Shown here: in pieces, positions 25,848-36,662 of the stretch
Layout of the letters: each line of letters begins with the position of its first letter
Numbering within the stretch: the first letter of the stretch is position 1
Assembly: GCA_907163375.1 (NCBI GenBank)
Contig: CAJQUW010001712.1
Location: 50,755-114,754, forward strand
Length of the DNA: 64,000 nt
Direction: 5' to 3'
Source: Prostheceraeus crozeri
Taxonomy: Eukaryota; Platyhelminthes; Polycladida; Euryleptidae
Position numbers and translations under genes: made by a program
Notes under the pieces: generated by a model
The model's database searches: none
Seen by the model: only the letters and a program-made list of their open reading frames with translations
Told to the model about the DNA's origin: nothing

Positions 25848-27270
25848 CAGCAGCGCTCAGCAAGTTTGCATCAAGCATCAAAATATAGCTATGACTCCTA
25901 CCATCTCTTCAGCTGCTCATTTTATCGTCAGTCAGCCGTCAGCATCATATTGCTCTAGTGCATTGCGTTCCGTGAGATGCATAGATATCTACAGATATAA
26001 AAAAATTTAAATTTAAATTTATGAATGATCGATCGCATACCATGAGTCTGTATGAATACGATCAGTTTGTGACTCTATCACGAGTAGAAGATGACTGACA
26101 GAAACCAACGACGTGCGCAAATAATTATCTTGGCTGACCATACTTCAAAAACCCAGAGAGAAATCGCCGAGGGTGTCGGAACAAATCAATCGACTGTCCA
26201 ACGTGTCCTTAAGCAATACCGAGAGACTGGCGATTTCACGACAAGCTACGAGAACTATGGCGGACACAACAAAAATTTCGAGGACCGCAACCTCCGTCAT
26301 ATTCGCCAGTTGTGTGTGAAAAGGCCGAAAGCCACAGCCCAAGACATAAAGACAGAACTTGGAGCTAAAGGTGAAGACGTCAGCCTCTCAACAATGAAGA
26401 GGGCCTTGATCGAGGCGGGCTGTAAAACTCGATCGCCGTCGAAACGACCATTCCTGACCGAAAATCACAAGGAACCTCGACTGAAGTGGGCCTTTGAACA
26501 TCGCGAATGGACGATGGAAGCTGGAAGAGGTTGTCTGGAGCGACGAGACCATGGTCTACGCAGGCAATGGAAAATGCCGGTACGTTCGCGTTATTGACGG
26601 TCATCCGCTTACAGACGAACATTTCCAGCTGACGAAAAAGTTTCCCATGAGTGTCATGTTCTGGTCGTGTTTCTCCTGGTATGGGACCGGTAGAATGCAC
26701 GTCGTCGAAGGCAGTATGGACAACACCTACTACATCAAGCATGTCATCGAAGGAAGAGTCCGCCAGCAAATGTTGGAATGGTTTCCAGATGGCTCTGGTG
26801 TGTTTCAACAAGACAACGCGCCATGTCATACCTCAAGAAGAACCAAGGCCTGTCTTGAACAACTGGACTTGAACATCATGACCTGGCCGGCCCAATCTCC
26901 CGATCTCAACCCGATTGAGAATTTGTGGGGAATTGTCAAGTACAGACTAAAAGACTGTAAAACTACATCTCGCAGTGACATAACCTCGTCCTTCGTGCGG
27001 ATCTGGAATCGAGATGAAGAGGTCCAGGCAATGTGCAAACATTTGGTGGAGAGTATGCCAAGGAGAGTAGCCTCGGTAATCGAAAGCCATGGTGGGCATA
27101 CGAAATATTAGTGACTTTGAGTGTTTTCTATCTTAATTACCTGTTCTATTGCAAGTTTCAATAAATTCTTTCTTACCACTTTGAGCTTCTACTTTGATTT
27201 TGATTTCAAAGGGATATACGTACATTAACTGCAAATTTCAGGCTTGATGCAAACTTGCTGAGCGCTACTG
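25848..27270 (+). mobile_element. Tc1-like transposon (DD34E) inserted in the Polinton
   Basis: Inverted repeats CAGCAGCGCTCAGCAAGTTT (left, from 25848) and the matching end at 27270, each next to a TA dinucleotide (25846-25847 and 27271-27272). It separates the plus-strand gene block from the 3' end of polymerase B without cutting a gene. Confidence 0.93.
26091..27111 (+). pseudogene. Tc1-like transposase with a frameshift
   Basis: The N-terminal part (MTDRNQRRAQIIILADHTSK, a paired-like HTH) runs to about 26500, where the frame shifts. The catalytic part continues to 27111 with VVWSDETMVYA (first Asp), FQQDNAPCHTSRR (second Asp) and SPDLNPIENLWGIVK (Glu), 34 residues between the last two, i.e. 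DD34E. The shift lies close to the first catalytic Asp. A related but distinct copy is at 57232-58252 in the same window. Confidence 0.88.
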
Positions 27271-27495
27271 TACAGGGATAGGAAAAATGTCTTTCAGTGG
27301 AAAAGTCATCACATGGGGAATGTACAGATGTGGACACATATTCACAAGGAAAAAACAATCTCATGCGATACATAAAACAACAATGTTTATCTACAGAAAT
27401 CAACATCAAAATACTAAGTTAAGGATGATTATGCTAAGACGTCTCCTGAATGTGGTAGTGTGAGTTTAATTCTTTTGGGTGGTGGTATGTTTGTG

Positions 27496-30400
27496 TCAGG
27501 ATGTCCATGTGGAAGAGATATGTTGTGTTCTAGCCAAAGTATGAGTTTTGATCTCATGCGACTTAGATTTTAAGATTGTCATATTGACAAACGTTATATT
27601 TTTATTTCTATAGGCTCCCTTGAAATTTTTATGTTTCATGTTAGAGACCAATGATCTTGATATGCCTTTAGCGCGCTTAATGCTATCATCACTATCCTTT
27701 AATTTCATAGAATACATTTTAGGGCGGAGGAGAATCATTTCAGCTATCTCCTTCCCTGCTGTCTCATCCTTAAAACAACCAAGTTTGGCCTTATTTTTGA
27801 TGGAGTATAGTGGATGATCAGTAGGATAATTTGATGTATCAAAATATCTTTCTAAAGATTTTCCTACTTCATTAAAATTTAAATCTTTTTGAGTGGTAAT
27901 ACCTAAGAAGAAACTATCTGTGTCACCACCCAACAAACGAACCTCTTTTACGAGAGGACACGGTTTTAGTATTTTATAGAAGAGTTGATACATTTCAAGC
28001 TTGGAGTAATCTAGTACAGCTTGACCAATATAGATGGGTTTGCACAACTCAACTTCAGATTTTATCATTTTAACACCTATAAGGTCCTCATCGATAATGT
28101 CTCTATCGATGAATAGAGGTGATGAGGTCAATTTGTGATACTTTTGATCATCATTAACTAGTTTGTAGTTTACGCGCTTTCTAACATCCTCCATCGTCTT
28201 ACCAAATAGACTGTTGTTCTTATATTTATAAAAATCTTTTTCAAAATTATTTGGGCTAGTGCACGTTTCTGGCTGTTGCTATCAATATATGGTTTGAGGA
28301 AGGCTTTCTGTCTAAATTTAATAATGCGGTGAACTCTTTTTAAAATCATTCCCATTTCTAAATAAAATTTTAAGATGCTAAAGTGGACTAGATAGTTTTC
28401 CTTATCATACTGGGTGAGTAAAAGTTTGCGGCAAGGCTTATAGTCGGGTTGACCGCATGATTCTAAATCTTTATGAAATTGTTTCATAAAGTCGGAAAAC
28501 ATATCTTTACTCACTTCACCTGATTCGGGTGCGAGTGGAAAATCTACGGTTTTATGTTTAATATTATTTGGATAGATTAGATCTATCTCAAAATAATATC
28601 CCCAATCACCTTCATCTGGGATTGCTAGTATGTTAGAAGGGTTGGAGAAATGCTGAATTTCACTATCATCTAACCAGCTAAACTCAGAGTGAGGGAGTGG
28701 TTTGGATAGTGAACTACCATATAAATTATTTTGGTCATAATACTTAAGATGAGTCTGATCATTACCTACTGTTTCAGATTTTAACCTATGTTTATTTACA
28801 AATGTGAGACCACCGCGAATTCCCTCGCTCAAATAAATTATACATCTCTGGATCTTGTAAGAGATGAATGGTCTCACCAGTCATTTTAAAAGCAGACTTA
28901 AATGACATGGCTGGCAGACTGACAAAGTGGACGGGATCTAACTTATCTTCTTCTAATGCCACTCGTCGAAACTCCTGAAATACATCAGCCAGCAAAAATA
29001 CATCTAACTTAAGGTAGGCAATCATATATTCACCAAATGTATGGCAGTCAAATTTTATCCATGCATCTTGTGCATGATCATAATCTTCAGTCTTACATTC
29101 TGCGCCGGTCAAATCATTTTTAAATTTATCTATGGGCGGAAGAGAAGTCTCGCAGAGTTTACTAATCGCATCAAAATATGCATATGGAAAGACTCCTTTC
29201 CGTGTGATGACTTCATCGGTTAGATTTGGATATTGTTTCTTAAGATTTTGTGTTAGTGGAAGAGACTTTAGATTTTGCACGAGAGAGGCCAGTGATGCAG
29301 TCATAAATTGGTAGGAATCTAAAAATTTTATATCAAAATAGACCGTCTTATTTTCTTTAGTTTTATCGACAGGCACTTTTGCTGTCATGGCCATAAACTT
29401 CTCCCTCGTTTGTGCTATTACATCAAGCTTCCACTCTTTCATTTGACCTAAACCTCCTTTTATTATCATATGGCTATCGTAGCCCTTGAAATTATGGAAA
29501 ATGACGGGTAATGTACGCCGTTTCATCCTAAGTGAAAAATTGCATTTTGAACAGAGTGCGTTTCTAAATTTACCAGTGATGTGATCATGTTCGCGCACTT
29601 TCTTAATCTTATCATCGTCAAATGTTTTCCTACATTTGGGGCAAGCGTTGCAACTATCAAATTTTGCTTGATCATCTGCTGTCATATGCAATGATCTGCG
29701 ATAGAGTTCACCATCATGTTTTTGTTGAAATTTTACAGCCTGTTCGAGGAATTGTAGGAATTGGTAAATACAATCCTCACCTTGCCAGACGCGCATTTTA
29801 TTTTGCCTACTCCTAAAGTGATCATGCCATACTTCATAGCAGGAAATGGCTGCTGGTCGATGGATGTTATCATCGATATAACATTCGATGTCAGCATAGA
29901 TGACACGAAGAGGACTTAGTTCATAACCATTCTCTCTATATGAAAACTCCTTATCTTTGGGCATGCGCTCCATTTGTAGTTTACCTCGCTTACACCATTC
30001 GTAATGAGTTTCAAATTTAGTTTTCCTCCTAAAGTGGCGAATACATCTGTCGCAGTAATATAACTCTCTACTAGAGTTTTCTAAGTGGTGGTATAAGCGA
30101 GAGATTTTGGGAATACCGCAGTAGTGCCATTCCTCACTATCATCCTGTTTTACTAATAACAGGTTTACTGTACGTTCATAAAACAACTCGAACGCGAGTT
30201 GTAGCGCACACCCTTCAATCCCTTTTCCCAAACATGGAGAACTATTTTGATGTTGTTCAATTTTTCAAATTTTTCTATATCTTTAATTTTCATATCGTCA
30301 CTATTACAGTCATCGAAGTTTAATTCATTCTCCCACTGTTGATACTTACTCTTGCGGTATCGGCTATTCTGCACATCATTATAGTGGAGAATGGAGAGGA

Positions 30401-31416
30401 CGGCATACTTAAAACATTGCGATTCGCAATCTACAGAAATGACTGCTGCTTTATTTCTTAAATTTTTCGGAAGTTTAAAGGAGCCTCGACCACTATGATT
30501 TCCTAATAAACTGATTTTAATCATGGCGGTCTCAATACCATCAAAAAACGAGTCCACTATCACGCTCGTTAAATTTATCTATATTTAATTTTAACCCTTG
30601 GATATGAAAATTTATCCAAGACTCACAGTCTACAACTTCGGTTGCAGGAGAGGAGGGTATGTGGAACTCCAACCTCTCTATTATTTGTCCAGTATGGTGG
30701 TCGATTTTTACATATTTTATTTTAAGATAGATGAGCGCCTTCATCCTAAAATTGTCTAAATTGTTGAAGAGCGCTTCTATCAATGATGAATTTTGATGAA
30801 ACCATTCCTCAAAGTTAGCAATGGTTTCTGAGGAGTTATTGTGTCGGCAGTAGAATTCCATAGGAGTTACTTAACCCATCTGGTAGTTCCTCACTAAATT
30901 ATTTATGGACTCTTCAGTGAGTCGGATAGAGGAGGTACCGTTGGTGTAGGTATCGTTCGTGTGTGTATGTTGAAGTCTGTGCGAAGATAGTTCAAAACGT
31001 GTCTCTAAAGACTGAATGCATAAATCGCAAGAAAAGGAGACATCGTTAACAGAATCATCCCTACCTTCGGAGATTGATGCCGGCTTAGGTCTACAAACAC
31101 CTCGCTTGATGTGTCGGATGAGATCACGCTTCCTCGTGAAGATGTGTCCACAGTCAGCACATTCCCGATCGTCGCATTCCCGCGACAATGTTGATATGGA
31201 CTCGCACGAGATGGAACTGGTATCACCTGAAAGAGAAATCATTCTTTCATCTCTGTTCAAGTCTCAGTGTATTGTTACAACCTACCTTGACTCAACAACT
31301 CTAAACTTTCCTCGAGAAGGGAGGGTGTTGGTGATGAAGTTGATGCCTGAAATTGAGGAAGATGCTATTAGCCACACGTTTGAGGGAGATGAGTGAAGAA
31401 ATTTTCAACTTACCAT
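27496..31416 (-). pseudogene. Protein-primed DNA polymerase B (pPolB), spliced 5' end, several frameshifts
   Basis: Read downward from 31416. Proposed 5' exons: ATG (31416-31414), 31346-31286 and a third from 31226, joined by small GT-AG introns (67 and 59 bp). Exon 3 has two zinc fingers (ECADCGHIFTRKRDLIRH; FSCDLCIQ) and reaches an in-frame TAA at about 30873. Then a domain shared with the 15445 gene (to 30541), a linker (to 30165), the exonuclease and zinc-ribbon part (30231-28792: YADIECY, HNFKGYDSH, KLDVFLLADVF), motif A (YDQNNLYG, in 28877-28170), motif B (NNSLFGKT, near 28215) and motif C (GGDTDSFF, near 27935). Breaks lie near 30550, 30230, 28830, 28230 and probably 27540. It would replicate the element. 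Some breaks adjoin homopolymers. Confidence 0.9.
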
Positions 31417-31572
31417 TTGAACGAAATTATGTTTAAGCTTGATACTTCAACAAGATAGAGACTTCACTCAAATTTGGAATTCACTTGTGCGCCTCAAATA
31501 TAGAATTCGCCAGAGAACACTTCACTTATACGTCTCAAAGACAGAGTGAAATGACACGAATGTCACTTTGCA

Positions 31573-31618
31573 TATATACTTTCATATTCATCATTCATTG
31601 GCTGTTCATTCTGATTGG
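31573..31618 (-). promoter_or_regulatory. Polymerase B promoter: two CCAAT boxes and a TATA box
   Basis: On the minus strand CCAAT starts at 31618 and 31601 and TATATATG at 31578: spacings 17 and 23, identical to the left promoter. ATGCAAAG overlaps the TATA end (31573-31567). The region also lies upstream of the divergent plus-strand gene at 31676, so it is probably bidirectional. Confidence 0.8.
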
Positions 31619-31675
31619 TCGCTTGTTGATACTTAAGAATTAGAAAACATTTCAAAGTCATTATTCACAGTCAAC

Positions 31676-32124
31676 ATGACAAGCCCTCCGACAACACCAA
31701 ACACAAAATTCTCTTCTCCATGCTCAACACCAAAGGCGCTCGTTACGCCAAACGCTCCAACGAAGGGGAAGGTAGAGGTTGTACCGACTGGACAATATCA
31801 GGAAGTTATCATTACCAGCGGACGAGGAAGAGGAGAGTGTATGTGAGAAGGATTGTCCCGACTTAACAGGCGTGTGGTGGAAGTATCTCCAGTACGATAC
31901 TGACGATGTGATGGAGATCACCAGCACCAAATTCCTCCACCAATTATGGGAGTGGTACACCCCTAACTCCCAGCCACGAACTATGGCAGAGTGGGAGTAT
32001 ATTGATAAAGTGAAGGCTCCGCAGTGGAAGAACGATTAAAGCAACTGAACTGTTTTGTTATCTATGTGAAGCCAGACTCTGGGACGATATTGACGATGAA
32101 GACCTTTTGAAATACATGCCATAA
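31676..32124 (+). CDS. Small acidic Polinton protein, frameshifted
   Basis: Starts MTSPPTTPNTKFSS, a Thr/Ser/Pro-rich segment like the N-termini of the left gene and polymerase B. Near 31820 the frame changes to one with DEEEESVCEKDCPDLTG and WWKYLQYDTDDVMEI, and near 32035 it changes again to CYLCEARLWDDIDDEDLLK, ending at TAA 32122-32124 beside an AATAAA. About 145 residues in all, acidic, no known family. It is divergent from polymerase B and shares its promoter region. Confidence 0.5.
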
Positions 32125-32271
32125 TAAATTTTTATTTCATATTATCTTTGCTTTCATACTGACTTACTTGAATGGGGCTTCAGTGGATGATTTAACCATG
32201 TATACTTTTTCATTTGGAAATAGTAGCACGCTTAGTCTAACTTGTAAATCTTAAAACATTTCATATGGGCG

Positions 32272-32469
32272 ATGATGGTAGATGAAATAGTGTTATATAA
32301 AATTAAGATAGCTTACACTTCTGATACAGGGATAGCAATCGACTGCGATCCATGTGTAAAGAGCTTGTTAGACTACGGAAGAGAGAAGTGTGTTATGTTG
32401 CGTGTGGCGCGTGAGTGTCCTCCCATTTCATTCCATTCATCAATTCATCTCATTGATAGAGACAGGTAG
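32272..32469 (+). CDS. Unrecognised short ORF
   Basis: 65 codons (MMVDEIVLYKIKIAYTSD..., with CDPCVKSLLDYGREKC). Cys pairs are present but no family is recognised. It is followed 21 bases later by another open frame at 32491-32904. Evidence is only an open frame in a gene-dense element. Confidence 0.25.
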   Translation: MMVDEIVLYKIKIAYTSDTGIAIDCDPCVKSLLDYGREKCVMLRVARECPPISFHSSIHLIDRDR

Positions 32470-32490
32470 AACTCATGGTTCTCATAACGT

Positions 32491-32904
32491 ATGCAATGGA
32501 AAGTTTTAGGCAACCTTCGACAGTTGGCTAAATGTCGCCCTGGCGCGAATGCATACTACGTTGAGACAGAGGCAAGCACTTGCAAACATGACGCAGAGAG
32601 GTTTAACAAGATTGACCATTGCCGAATGTCCCTTGCGGTATACATAGCTACGGGTTTCACCGCCGCCCTTTACATGAACGCCCGTCGAAAGGAAGTATTA
32701 CACCGAACTTCATTTGCAACGTTCAAGTTGACTGATAGCAGATTCAACTTAATGATAGTATTCGCCAGTCCGAAGACTGCCCAGGGCAAACCGCGTGGAG
32801 GTTCTATCATGTCTTGCCCCATGGTGGCCCTTAAGAGAGCCGATGGTTCGTTCTCGTCGTATCTGAAAATAGAAGGAAAAATAGATGAAAATATATTCAA
32901 GTGA
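32491..32904 (+). CDS. Unrecognised ORF (137 codons)
   Basis: Starts MQWKVLGNLRQLAKCRPG; contains MSLAVYIATGFTAALYMN and later LIVFASPKTAQGKPRGG-like sequence. No domain recognised. The opposite strand has a splice-bounded candidate exon (acceptor at 32863, ATG|GTAAGT at 32925), so the coding strand is undecided. Confidence 0.25.
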   Translation: MQWKVLGNLRQLAKCRPGANAYYVETEASTCKHDAERFNKIDHCRMSLAVYIATGFTAALYMNARRKEVLHRTSFATFKLTDSRFNLMIVFASPKTAQGKPRGGSIMSCPMVALKRADGSFSSYLKIEGKIDENIFK

Positions 32905-32924
32905 TAGAGATGATATTAACTTAC

Positions 32925-34120
32925 CATAAGAGAAATTTATCCGGTTCGCGACCCCTTCGATGGTGATGGTTGAGGTAAGTATTTGGCCGGCAGTTTCCGC
33001 TTCCGGTGGCGCAGCTCCTTTATTTCGCCATCATGTGTTATGGAGACATGGAGACAGCGTATGTCTGGCATTGCCCCTTCGTAGCACTCAAAGGAACATC
33101 TAACTCCTCTTTCTGAATCAGAATATCATCAACAATTCTGCTAGAAGTAATGGGAAGGTGAAGTGTTGTTCGCTTCTCTTCATAGTGGCGTTTCTAGCCT
33201 CAACCAGACTCAATTTTGTCTGCTCAAGTTGAAGTTGGAGCGTGTCTTCCTTGGTCCTCAGACTTTTAATGAGTTTCACCTGCTCATCTACCCGCTTCTC
33301 GCTGGTGATGCTCTCTGTTGGTAGGGCTCTAGGTTTTTTAACTACCCTGTGTCTTTAAACTACGTATTTCCGACACTGGGCTTTGAGGCTGAAATTTTCA
33401 TCCCTGAGCGCAGCGCATCATTCTTATATCGGGTTAGTTTGTTAGTTCGTCTTTTATCTTCCTTACAGCAAATTCCTGACTGACTTTTGCGATCTCACTG
33501 TCTTTACACCACTGCTCAGTCTGTTTTTTAATCCCCTTTGTTGTTTTGGGGGAGGAGTGACGTATTGGCTTCTTGATAGCTTTGTTTGTGACGACTACTT
33601 CCTCAGATTCACTATCATCGTTTTCATCATTGCCTGCTGCACTGTGATCGGACCCTATGATTGACTGTATCGCTTTATCTAGATCCGTTTTCTACATCGT
33701 TGAGTATTGGCTTCTCGACAGCTTTGTTTGTGGCGACTCCTTCCTGAGATTCAATATCAACGTTTTTATCATTGCCTGCTGCACTGTGATCGGACCCTAT
33801 GATTGACTGTATCACTTTATCTAGATCCGTTTCTACATCGTCGGATGTTTCGTTGAAGTATCTGACTATCATTTTGCCAACGTCCGATGTCGTGTAATTG
33901 GCAACCTTTGTGGTTGGACATGCTAAGTGAGTAGTGTAAAATTCCTCATTCTGCTTGCCTTTGGTAAATTTTAAGCAATGAATACAGCCAGATATTACAG
34001 CTAATTCTTTATGCTCATTGGGAGCATCCTTATATTTATTCAAATGGCGCTTGAACTCAGCACCCCTCTTTATTTCACCACATAGACACTTCTTTGATCA
34101 AAAATTTTGAGTTGCCTCCC
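32925..34120 (-). pseudogene. Decayed minus-strand gene: zinc-finger-like start, 47-residue repeats, coiled coil
   Basis: Reading down from about 34120: CLCGEIKRGAEFKRHLNKY (Cys-x-Cys and His as in a finger), then CIHCLKFTK and a 141-bp unit repeated twice (33844-33704 and 33703-33562) coding an acidic stretch (DLDKVIQSIIGSDHSAAGND). One extra T near 33690 breaks the frame. Further on come TEQWCKDSEIAKVSQE, a heptad-like segment (EKRVDEQVKLIKSL, LQLQLEQTKLSLVEARN, about 33300-33170) and a basic end (KELRHRKRKLPAKYLP) near 33000. Several stops interrupt it. Family unknown. Confidence 0.5.
33562..33844 (-). repeat. Tandem duplication of 141 bp (47 codons)
   Basis: Two adjacent units, 33562-33703 (142 bp, one extra T) and 33704-33844, about 90 percent alike by eye. 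On the minus strand the unit is in frame and adds one acidic repeat to the decayed protein. Confidence 0.85.
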
Positions 34121-34796
34121 ATTTTGTAACTTATGTATCTGTAAAGGAAAGGATGAAATAGAATTACTAACAGGCGACATTGGCAGTCTTCTTATAATCA
34201 TACAGCTAAATTGTGAGATTGGTGGAAAGTGTCGAACCTTTGAATCCGTTACAGGCATTACTCAGAGGGATCTTATCCCAAACTCCAAGGCCTCGGCCCA
34301 CAAATCCAACCTCCCGCGGACCGAGCGTGCGTCATATCACTGTGTTGGTATCCGGACGCCCCCCGATTTTGACATGAAAATCAGTGGATTGTTTACAAAG
34401 GTTGCAAATTCCAAGCCGAAGCTTGCCTCCCACAACTTTATAAATGTCTTAGTTGAATTCAGAAGGTTTGAAAACCCCCGAAAATTGCCAAAAATAGCGA
34501 ATTTAAATTTTTCAACTTTTTAGCACTACTTATGAAATTTTATAAGTAGTCTGTCACTTAGGGCAGGTCAATAGCGACCGAACCTTTTTTGAATCAAGTC
34601 AAACGGACTTGTAGAAGCAAAGTTACAAGCCTTTAAAGTTTTTGGAGTCTTTTATGGCCTGGAGACGAAGGCCATCTCCTGGCTAACCTCTAAGTCTGAC
34701 GGCTTAGCTGATATCAGCAATGAAATTTTCTAAGTCGGTTTCTTACAGAAACTCGGGATTTGGAATGTCCCGAAGCTATCATCGGAGCTCAGAGAG
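34121..34796. other. No recognisable gene
   Basis: Transcribed-leader or intergenic DNA between the right promoter and the decayed minus-strand gene. No protein motif was found. Confidence 0.5.
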
Positions 34797-34886
34797 ACGA
34801 CTTACCGTTGGCAATCTCTCGTCTTAATGACAAGTCTCCGTCGGTTCCCAGCTTATATAGTGTGTGGCGATCCGCTGATGACGTAA
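34797..34886 (-). promoter_or_regulatory. Right-end minus-strand promoter with leader splice donor
   Basis: On the minus strand: TTACGTCA, a CRE/ATF-like site (34886-34879), then CTATATAAGC (34860-34851), then about 45 bases later CAACG|GTAAGTCG, a strong donor with the intron starting at 34805. This looks like a promoter with a short non-coding leader exon just inside the right TIR, directed at the minus-strand genes. It is unlike the CCAAT/TATA pair. Confidence 0.6.
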
Positions 34887-34929
34887 TACCCATCATCCAA
34901 ACACTCAAAACCCGTCTATCTCCGGTTCT

Positions 34930-36644
34930 AGTGCTCCGATTGAGCTGGAAATATACCATTTCCATGTAGACTTTGACGCTGAATCCGAATCTGGCCTCCG
35001 TTTTCCCATCCGATGCTTCGTTTTGGCTCTACAGTAGGCAGCCATCGCAAAAATTCTAACTCGTTTTTCCGAAAAATGTTGAAAATTTTTCTCTCCGATT
35101 GACTTGAAACTCTCCGATTGACATGAAACTCACCATACAGATAAAGAATTTCACGCTGATTCCAAATCTGAAATCCGTTTTCCCATCCGATGCTTCGTTT
35201 TGAAGCTACAGCCCAAAACGTCCCAAATTCTAACTCTGTCGTTTTTCGCCAATGTCCCAAAATCTTAAATGGCGTCTCACATGTAAACGAAGACAGATAG
35301 GAACAAGCCGATTCTTTCAGTGAATTTGTCTCACTCTTAGCTTTCAAACGAGCTATGGCACGACAAAATCCGTCCACTGGAAGCCAAAATCGAAGCGAGC
35401 TGTCCTGAGGGGGGGGGGACGTCAGTGAAATTTCAAAATTTGATGAAAAATCTTTTGGTGACGGTCCCAGGTCGAAATTCCACACTTTGGAAAATTTTCA
35501 AAATTTTACCCATACAAAGCCACTCTGACACTTAGGATTTTTTCAGGTGAGCGAGCTCCGACCTAAAATCTTGTAACCGCTCTAACTTTTGAACGAAGAC
35601 AGATAGGAACAAGCCGATTCTTTCACTGAATTTGTCTCACTCTTAGCTTTCAAACGAGCTATGACACGACTAAATCCGTCCACTGGAAGCCAAAATCGAA
35701 GCGAGCTGTCCAGAGGGGGGGGACGTCAGCGAAAATTTTTTCTCTCCGATTGACTTGAAACTCACCATACAGATAGAGAATTTCACGCTGATTCCAAATC
35801 TGAAATCCGTTTTCCCATCCGATGCTTCGTTTAGACGCTACAGCCCAAAACGTCCAAAATTCTAACTCTGTCGTTTTTCGACAATCTCCCAAAATCTTAA
35901 ATGGCGTCTCACATCTAAACGAAGACAGATAGGAACAAGCCGATTCTTTCACTGAATTTGTCTCACTCTTAGCTTTCAAACGAGCTATAGCACGACAAAA
36001 TCCGTCCACTGGAAGCCAAAATCGAAGCGAGCTGTCCAGAGGGGGGGGGACGTCAGCGAAAATTTTTCTCTCCGATTGCGTTCAAATTCACCATACCGAT
36101 GCAGAATTTCACGCTGAATCCGAATCTGGCCTCCGTTTTCTCATCCGATGCTTCGTTTGTGCGCTACACACCAAAACGTCCCAAATTCTAACTCTGTTAA
36201 AATTTTGAAGAAAAATTTTTTCTCGCCGATTGCCTTGAAACTCACCCTACCGATGCAGAATTTTACGCTGAATCCGAATCTGGCAGCCATTTCACCATCC
36301 ACGACAACCTAGACGGTCGCCCACGTCAACCTAGACGGTCCGCCCACGTCAACCTAGACGGTCGCCCACGTTATCCCTGGACGGTCGCCCACGTCAACCA
36401 GGCGGTCGGACCAACTCACCCGAGTCTCTCACTCTGTCGTTGCAGAGGGGGGGGGAGTCCGCGAGCAGTTTGTGAACGTGGACCCACCTGGCCGGCACAC
36501 CACGACAGACTACAATCTCTGTCGTTCCAGAGGGGGGGGACTCAGACCCGAAGCACTACGGCGGCCGACCACGACACTCTGTCGTTCCAGAGGGGGGAGG
36601 GGGAGGGGGTGCGCCGGTCGAGTGTTTGTCACTTGCTTACTACT
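34930..36644 (-). repeat. Polinton right terminal inverted repeat
   Basis: Inverted counterpart of 11839-13557. The outermost 30 bp match the left end almost perfectly, followed inward by G-rich tracts (runs of 7-9 G), the 22-bp array (36303-36410) and longer units with the same CTTGCTTCGATTTTGG-type core. The number and order of subrepeats differ from the left end, so the two TIRs have diverged by unit gain or loss. Confidence 0.9.
36303..36410 (-). repeat. 22-bp tandem repeat in right TIR
   Basis: About five units of the 22-bp GTTGACGTGGGCGACCGTCT-type repeat (here as its complement), against three full units in the left TIR. Confidence 0.85.
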
Positions 36645-36650
36645 CATGGC
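36645..36650. repeat. Target site duplication CATGGC, right copy
   Basis: Identical to 11833-11838; directly follows the right terminus ...CTTACTACT. Confidence 0.93.
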
Positions 36651-36662
36651 TCAAATCGAACG

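Larger units (their letters stand above)
11839..36644 (+). mobile_element. Polinton/Maverick element, 24.8 kb
   Basis: A self-synthesising DNA transposon or endogenous polintovirus. It has AG...CT termini (AGTAGTAAGCAAG and its complement), long inverted repeats of about 1.7 kb, and a perfect CATGGC 6-bp target duplication. Inside are the family hallmarks: protein-primed DNA polymerase B (minus), retroviral-type integrase with chromodomain, FtsK/A32-like packaging ATPase, adenain-like cysteine protease, and a predicted capsid protein. It also carries a TATA-binding-protein-like gene. Virion and integrase genes are largely open; polymerase B has several frameshifts and a Tc1 transposon sits at 25848-27270. 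Several frameshifts fall at or next to homopolymer runs, so some could be assembly errors. Confidence 0.97.

Noticed and set aside
34928-36009. Minus-strand open frames in the right TIR
   Set aside because: Mirror images of the left TIR frames; shadows of the repeat array.
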